A stretch of 64,000 nt of DNA from Bradyrhizobium iriomotense. GTDB lineage: Bacteria; Pseudomonadota; Alphaproteobacteria; Rhizobiales; Xanthobacteraceae. The notes under the pieces were generated by a model. The model had not been told where the DNA came from. It did not search any database and worked only from the letters and a program-made list of their open reading frames with translations. The translations under genes and the position numbers were made by a program. The stretch spans positions 124,001 through 188,000 of the forward strand of contig NZ_JAFCJZ010000017.1 of assembly GCF_018130765.1 (NCBI RefSeq). Direction: 5' to 3'. This document shows, piece after piece, positions 59,900 through 64,000 of the stretch (position 1 is its first letter; each line of letters starts with the position of its first letter).

Positions 59900-60217
59900 T
59901 CAGCAGCCGCGACAGATGCTCTTCATCTTCTTGTCGAGCTGCCGGTTCTCGGCATTGACGGTGGCGTCGGCAGCGCTACCGGTGCCGGAGCCGGTGGTGA
60001 CTCCGGAGCCCGGGCCTGACGATTGAGCGGTCCCCAGGCTGTTGGTGCCGGGCGGCGGCGCCGGCGCGTTGGCGACACCTCCGGTCGGTCCCGACGAACT
60101 GCCGCTCGATCCCACAGAGCCGCCGGTCGCTTGCGCGAAGGATACGGCCGGCATCGCCGCGAGGGCGAAGATCAAGACCAACGTCTTCATTGAAGCGTTT
60201 GCGCACGGTGGGACCAT
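59900..60217 (-). CDS. Small secreted Ser/Gly-rich protein
   Basis: 105 aa with a signal sequence (TLVLIFALAAMPAVSFAQA), a Gly/Ser/Pro low-complexity middle and a C-terminus QLDKKMKSICRGC with two cysteines. AAAGGAG at good spacing supports the ATG at 60217, though the Met at 60190 gives a more compact signal peptide. Function unknown. Confidence 0.65.
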   Translation of the reverse strand: MVPPCANASMKTLVLIFALAAMPAVSFAQATGGSVGSSGSSSGPTGGVANAPAPPPGTNSLGTAQSSGPGSGVTTGSGTGSAADATVNAENRQLDKKMKSICRGC

Positions 60218-60311
60218 TGGGATGCTCCTTTATCCGTCAACGGTCCCGACCAGGACGCGTTCCGGAACCAATCCCGTCACATCAGCTTGAAAGCGAGGAG
60301 GCCAAATCACG

Positions 60312-60476
60312 ATGACCGATCGCGATCCCTTTGCAGAAGGCGAACGCGCCGCGCGCGAACGCATCCCGGCCGAAGCCAATCCCTACGTCGACGGCAGCGA
60401 CGAGCATGCGCTCTGGGCGGCCGGCCACGAGAAGGTCGCCGGCGCGATCGAAGCGCGCGAATCCGAAGGACGCTGA
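60312..60476 (+). CDS. RMF/CrpP-like small protein
   Basis: 54 aa: MTDRDPFAEGERAARERIPA, then EANPYVDGSDEHALWAAGHE. The pattern G-x-x-A-A-R ... NPY ... W-x-x-G-(H/W) is that of the ribosome modulation factor superfamily, small proteins that in enterobacteria dimerise 70S ribosomes. The assignment is by eye. GAGGAGG stands 10 bases before the ATG. It ends 2 bp before the end of the convergent gamma carbonic anhydrase gene. Confidence 0.6.
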   Translation: MTDRDPFAEGERAARERIPAEANPYVDGSDEHALWAAGHEKVAGAIEARESEGR

Positions 60477-60478
60477 GC

Positions 60479-61009
60479 TCAGCCGATCCGCTTCAAGCCT
60501 TTCTTGAAACGCGGGCCGTTGGCGACGTAGAACTTCGCCGCGCTTCCCATTCTCTGCACCTGCGCGTCGTCGAGCGTGCGGATCACGCGCGCGGGCGAGC
60601 CGATGATCAGCGAACGTTCGGCAAACTCCTTGCCCTCGGTGATGACGGAACCGGCGCCGACGATGCTGTTGCGGCCGATCTTCGCGCCGTTCATCACGAT
60701 CGAGCCCATGCCGATCAGCGCGCCCTCCTCGACGGTGCAGCCATGCAGGATGACGTTGTGACCGACGGTGCAGTTCTTGCCGATGACGAGCGGAAAGCCG
60801 AGATCGGTGTGGCAGGTCGAGCCGTCCTGCACGTTGGCGCCCTCGCCGATCTCGATCCACTCATTGTCGCCGCGCAGCACCGCGCCGAACCAGACGCTCG
60901 CCCCCGGCTTCAGGCGCACCCGGCCGATCACGGTCGCGGTCTCCGCGATGAAATAATTGCCGTCGGCGGGAAGTTCGGGCGCCTGCCCGTCGAGCTCGTA
61001 AATCGCCAT
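60479..61009 (-). CDS. Gamma carbonic anhydrase family protein
   Basis: 176 aa left-handed beta-helix with hexapeptide repeats. Metal His residues: TCHTDLGFPL, GHNVILHGC. VWFGAVLRGDNEWIEIGEGA and IGMGSIVMNGAKIGRNSIVG are typical of the YrdA/PaaY group. Could hydrate CO2 or act as an acyltransferase-like protein. ATG at 61009 (MAIYELDG), as expected for the family. Confidence 0.93.
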   Translation of the reverse strand: MAIYELDGQAPELPADGNYFIAETATVIGRVRLKPGASVWFGAVLRGDNEWIEIGEGANVQDGSTCHTDLGFPLVIGKNCTVGHNVILHGCTVEEGALIGMGSIVMNGAKIGRNSIVGAGSVITEGKEFAERSLIIGSPARVIRTLDDAQVQRMGSAAKFYVANGPRFKKGLKRIG

Positions 61010-61090
61010 CAAGGTCTCCTGTCGGGTTGACCCAGCCATAGCGAAACGGCGGCCCCGACGCAAAGGGCCGCGCGGCCTGCGAGCCTGGCC

Positions 61091-61420
61091 TCAGGTCAGG
61101 ACGCCGGCGGCGCGCAGCGTCATCAGGAAGAAGGTGCCGCTCATCATGCTCCAGAAGCCGGCGATGACGGTCGCCATCATCACGAATTCGACGCGGCGGC
61201 TTTCCAGCTGCATGCCGCGCAGCGTGTTGCGCATGATGATGAAGGGCGCCGCGAACACCAGGAACGGCACCGCCGCGAAGGTCTTCGGCGCCACGCCGTC
61301 CTGCAACAGGCCGAAGCCGGCCGGCCGCTGCGCGACCGCCTGGTATCCGTTCACGAGGGCGCCGGCGAGCGCGAAACCGATGCAAATCGAGAAGAAGGAA
61401 TTGAGAGCTTCAGGTGTCAT
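61091..61420 (-). CDS. Small membrane protein, conserved in rhizobia
   Basis: 109 aa with three or four helices (FFSICIGFALAGALVNGYQA, FAAVPFLVFAAPFIIMRNTL, MATVIAGFWSMMSGTFFLM). No catalytic motif; I recall it as a DUF-type hypothetical protein. ATG at 61420 (MTPEALNSFF). Possibly cotranscribed with the carbonic anhydrase gene downstream. Confidence 0.7.
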   Translation of the reverse strand: MTPEALNSFFSICIGFALAGALVNGYQAVAQRPAGFGLLQDGVAPKTFAAVPFLVFAAPFIIMRNTLRGMQLESRRVEFVMMATVIAGFWSMMSGTFFLMTLRAAGVLT

Positions 61421-61642
61421 CGGAAACTGTCCGCACTTACGCAACGCCGGAGCCTTCCTGTGACAAATCGTGCTGGTTAACGCTACATTATCCTTAAGAG
61501 AAGGTTAACGGTGCCGGCCGATCCGCGCAGGGCCCTCCCCCCTTCCCCGCGGCCGGCAAGGCTGCGCGAATTCGCCGCCGCATGGCATATTCGCCGCTGA
61601 TTCGTCGGCCATCGGCCTACTTCGGTCCCCTGCGCGCTCATC

Positions 61643-62350
61643 ATGACGTTGTTTTCGGCAGCTCCCCTCAGGTCCTCCAGGACGCGCACTTGGGCGCACG
61701 TGGTCCCGATCGTGCTCGGCGGCGCTGCCGCACTGGGTGCGGTGGCGCTGGTTGCCTATTTGTTGTGGCCGACCTGGGGAGCCGGCGGCGCCAGCGCCCC
61801 GGACAAGCTGCCGGTGAGCGTCGGCGGCACGCTGTTCAACCTGCCGACGACGGCGATCCGGATGAAGATCCAGCGGCACTCCGGGCCACAGGAGCGCATC
61901 GATCTCGATTTCCTCTATCCCTCGCTGGAATCGCCCGGCGCGCCCAAGCACGTCACCGCCGACACGGTGGAAGCGGCGGTGCAATCGATCGACCGCATCT
62001 TCCTGTCGATCGCGGCCCATCACGATGCGCTCTCGCCCGAGCAGCGAACCGCCACGATCTATCCGCGCTATCTCGATCAGGCCGCGACCCAGCCCGAGGA
62101 CGGGCTGACGATGCGGATGTTCCGCGCCGACACACCTTACGGCAGCGAGGATCTCTACTCCGCCGCCAGCCCCGCGCTGGCCGCGCGCTGCACGCGCGAT
62201 GCGGCGACCCCCGGCATGTGCCTCTCCGAGCGCCGCGTCGGCGGCGCCGACCTCACCTTCCGCTTCCCGCGCAGCTGGCTGTCGCAGTGGCGCGAGACGG
62301 CGGAGGCGATGGACAGACTGACGGCGCAGCTGCGCGGGCCGAAGAGCTGA
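61643..62350 (+). CDS. Single-pass inner-membrane protein of unknown function
   Basis: 235 aa. One helix (HVVPIVLGGAAALGAVALVA) followed by a periplasmic alpha/beta domain (LFNLPTTAIRMKIQRHSG, SIDRIFLSIAAHHDALSPEQ) with two cysteines (ARCTRDAATPGMCLSE). Not recognised. The ATG at 61643 is the first in frame. A near-match to a CtrA site (TTAA-N7-TTAT) lies about 165 bp upstream, between the two divergent genes. Confidence 0.75.
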   Translation: MTLFSAAPLRSSRTRTWAHVVPIVLGGAAALGAVALVAYLLWPTWGAGGASAPDKLPVSVGGTLFNLPTTAIRMKIQRHSGPQERIDLDFLYPSLESPGAPKHVTADTVEAAVQSIDRIFLSIAAHHDALSPEQRTATIYPRYLDQAATQPEDGLTMRMFRADTPYGSEDLYSAASPALAARCTRDAATPGMCLSERRVGGADLTFRFPRSWLSQWRETAEAMDRLTAQLRGPKS

Positions 62351-62653
62351 GCCCGGCCTTTCGGCCCCGCCGCAAGATCGGCTTGCGGGGATGGCTAGAG
62401 CTCCCCGACAAAAAAGTCGAAAACAACCCCATGCACAGTAGGCAGGCCTCGGGCACGCCTTCGTATTTTTCGAAGTCAAGTTGATCCGTCGGGCAAAACA
62501 GGGCTATGATGTCATCATGGGGCGATCGGGTCGGATCAATCAACCTACGACGTCGTTGCACGGACCGAAGGGGTGAGCGGGGGGTCGTCAGCCGGCCCTG
62601 AACCTCATGCTTGGGAATGACGACAAACAGGGCAAATTGTCCCGGGGTTTCCG
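62351..62653. other. Intergenic region
   Basis: 303 bp without a gene I can support. A small palindrome GCCCGGCC-ttt-CGGCCCC follows the upstream stop. A stretch around 62405-62485 (…gtcgaaaacaaccccatgc…) resembles, from memory, another dispersed Bradyrhizobium sequence; not verified. Confidence 0.35.
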
Positions 62654-63715
62654 ATGTCGACGTTGAGAGTGTTGCTGCTGGCTCTGGCTGTCGCCTTGTC
62701 CGCGCTGGCGGCTCTAGCCTTTTGGTTGGCGGCGACGCCAGCCGCGGCCGACGATGTTCATACATGTGGAAAGGCATCTGGCGAAGAGGCAATAGCCGCG
62801 TGCACACGAGCGATCGATTCCGGTCAATCCAGCGGTCGTCAACTTGCCGCCCTCCTCAACAATCGTTGCTCCGAGTGGAACGGAAAGCACGAAAGCGACA
62901 AGGCCATTGCAGATTGCAGCCAAGCGATCGGGCTCGATCCGAACTACGCACTGGCGTTCTTCAACCACGGCAACGCCTATTTCAATAAAGGCCAGTACGA
63001 CCGCGCCATCGAGGATTATGACCAATCGATCCGGCTTAATCCGAATTACGCATACGCGTTCAACAACCGCGGCAATACCTATAGCAACAAAGGCCAACAG
63101 GGCCACGCCATCGAGGATTACAACCAGGCGATCCGGCTCAAACCGAACTACGCAGATGCGTTCTACAACCGCGGCACCGCCTATGACGCCGAAGGCGAAC
63201 ACGACCTCGCCATCGAGGACTTCAACCAGGCAATCCGGCTCAACCCGAACCGCGCGAATATGTTCTACAACCGCGGCATCGCCTACAAGCAGAAAGGCCA
63301 ATACGACCACACCATCGAGGATTACAGTCAGGCGATCCGCCTCAATCCGAACTACGCAAGCGCGTTCAACAACCGCGGCAACACCTATAACGCCAAATGC
63401 GAATTCGACCGCGCCATCGAAGATTTCAACCAGGCGATCCGGCTTGATCCGGGCCACTTCGAAGCATTCAACAACCGCGGCGGCGCCTATAACGCCAAAG
63501 GCGAATACGATCGCGCCATCGAGGATTTGAACCAGGCGATCCGGCTCAATCCAAACTACGCGATCGCATTCTATAACCGCGGCATATCATGGGAACGGAA
63601 GAACGATCCGCAACGCGCGTTGGCAGATCTCAAGCGGTTCTCCGAATTGGCCCCGTCCGATCCGGATGGCCAAAAGGCAATTGAGCGCGTCACGAAGACG
63701 GTGAGCGGTCTGTGA
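62654..63715 (+). CDS. Exported TPR-repeat protein
   Basis: 353 aa. A hydrophobic N-terminus (LALAVALSALAALAFWLAAT) serves as signal or anchor. From about residue 60 come eight or nine 34-residue TPRs, very similar to each other (consensus AFNNRGNTYNAKGEYDRAIE then DYNQAIRLNPNYA). The 102-bp DNA repeats from ~62940 to ~63600 are close to identical. It should be a scaffold for protein contacts in the periplasm. ATG at 62654. Confidence 0.9.
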   Translation: MSTLRVLLLALAVALSALAALAFWLAATPAAADDVHTCGKASGEEAIAACTRAIDSGQSSGRQLAALLNNRCSEWNGKHESDKAIADCSQAIGLDPNYALAFFNHGNAYFNKGQYDRAIEDYDQSIRLNPNYAYAFNNRGNTYSNKGQQGHAIEDYNQAIRLKPNYADAFYNRGTAYDAEGEHDLAIEDFNQAIRLNPNRANMFYNRGIAYKQKGQYDHTIEDYSQAIRLNPNYASAFNNRGNTYNAKCEFDRAIEDFNQAIRLDPGHFEAFNNRGGAYNAKGEYDRAIEDLNQAIRLNPNYAIAFYNRGISWERKNDPQRALADLKRFSELAPSDPDGQKAIERVTKTVSGL

Positions 63716-63790
63716 CCGTGCTTTTGATGCGCCGTCTCGCTTGCACGACATGGACCGGCTGATAGGCTCGTCGCCGACACATCAAGCGCG

Positions 63791-64000
63791 GTGACCGACG
63801 TGACAGATGCGGCGGAAAATCTTCCACCTGGCGCCCAACTGTTGGGGCGCAAATGGCTTGGCTTTGACGAGAGCGGTCATGCGCTGATCCGCTTCCAGGC
63901 GCAGCCCGCGTTCACCAACAGGCATGGCACGATCCAGGGCGGATTTCTGGCGGCGATGCTGGACTCCGCCACCGGCATTTGCGCACTCGCGGCGCTCCCG
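63791..64000 (+). CDS. PaaI-type hotdog thioesterase, 3' end outside window
   Basis: The frame from GTG 63791 (or GTG 63800) runs to the window edge. It gives ALIRFQAQPAFTNRHGTIQG and GFLAAMLDSATGICALAALP, the substrate-binding and catalytic Gly-Gly-Asp region of the PaaI/YbgC hotdog family. Only about 70 codons are present. Confidence 0.8.
   Translation, partial: MTDVTDAAENLPPGAQLLGRKWLGFDESGHALIRFQAQPAFTNRHGTIQGGFLAAMLDSATGICALAALP

Noticed and set aside
62940..63600. Regularly spaced repeats resembling a CRISPR array
   Set aside because: The 102-bp period is coding and equals one 34-residue TPR; there are no unique spacers and no cas genes.

Overview
The window looks like chromosomal DNA of a high-GC alphaproteobacterium of the Bradyrhizobium/Rhodopseudomonas group. 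I base this on gene content recalled from that group (DUF2336, tandem PilZ, BTLCP-type cysteine peptidase, phasin with a Crp/Fnr regulator), on a perfect FNR/FixK box, on two perfect CtrA half-site pairs, and on several families of long palindromic intergenic repeats. No phage, plasmid, integrase, transposase, rRNA, tRNA or CRISPR array was recognised. All family names come from reading the translations, not from a database search.

Layout. 1-5.8 kb: DUF2336 protein (partial), lytic transglycosylase with an upstream CtrA box, the folE-hisI pair, a NifU/IscU-like scaffold, a ClpP-like periplasmic protein and yidD. 5.8-15.3 kb: an amino-acid permease coupled to a secreted protein, an alpha/beta hydrolase, a GrlR-like protein, an MFS transporter, thrS and a winged-helix protein divergent from the next gene. 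15.5-18.6 kb: a glycine-rich autotransporter. 18.7-25.5 kb: a nitroreductase, then a LysR-TadE-TadG-chemoreceptor segment, then a decayed second copy of the nitroreductase 3' end, then a serine hydrolase. This arrangement suggests an inserted island. 25.5-34 kb: a GGDEF/EAL protein, a gene-poor repeat-rich stretch (28.0-29.2 kb), an aldo/keto reductase with a divergent LysR gene, a secreted protein and a patatin-like protein. 34-40 kb: CBS protein, rhomboid protease, PAS protein, Crp/Fnr regulator behind a FixK-type box, zinc-ribbon protein and phasin. 40-49.6 kb: DEAD-box helicase, cupin, VOC, MDR dehydrogenase and GNAT genes separated by direct copies of one repeat, an MFS transporter, a tandem PilZ protein and a cysteine peptidase followed by a candidate small RNA. 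49.8-58.5 kb: M20 peptidase, amidohydrolase, then a GntR regulator divergent from a five-gene operon (PotA/D/B/C-type ABC transporter plus an Asp/Glu/hydantoin racemase) with a sigma-54 type promoter. 58.7-64 kb: small envelope proteins, an RMF-like small protein, gamma carbonic anhydrase, a TPR protein and the start of a PaaI-type thioesterase.

The strongest unusual signals are: (1) the duplicated nitroreductase 3' end around the 19.3-24.1 kb segment; (2) the sigma-54 promoter and paired operator-like repeats in front of the ABC-racemase operon; (3) a two-hairpin small-RNA candidate with C-rich loops at 49.6 kb, whose loop is perfectly complementary over 17 nt to a predicted minus-strand transcript at 35.8 kb; and (4) two perfect palindromes lying inside the first codons of an ABC permease gene, directly after the binding-protein gene.
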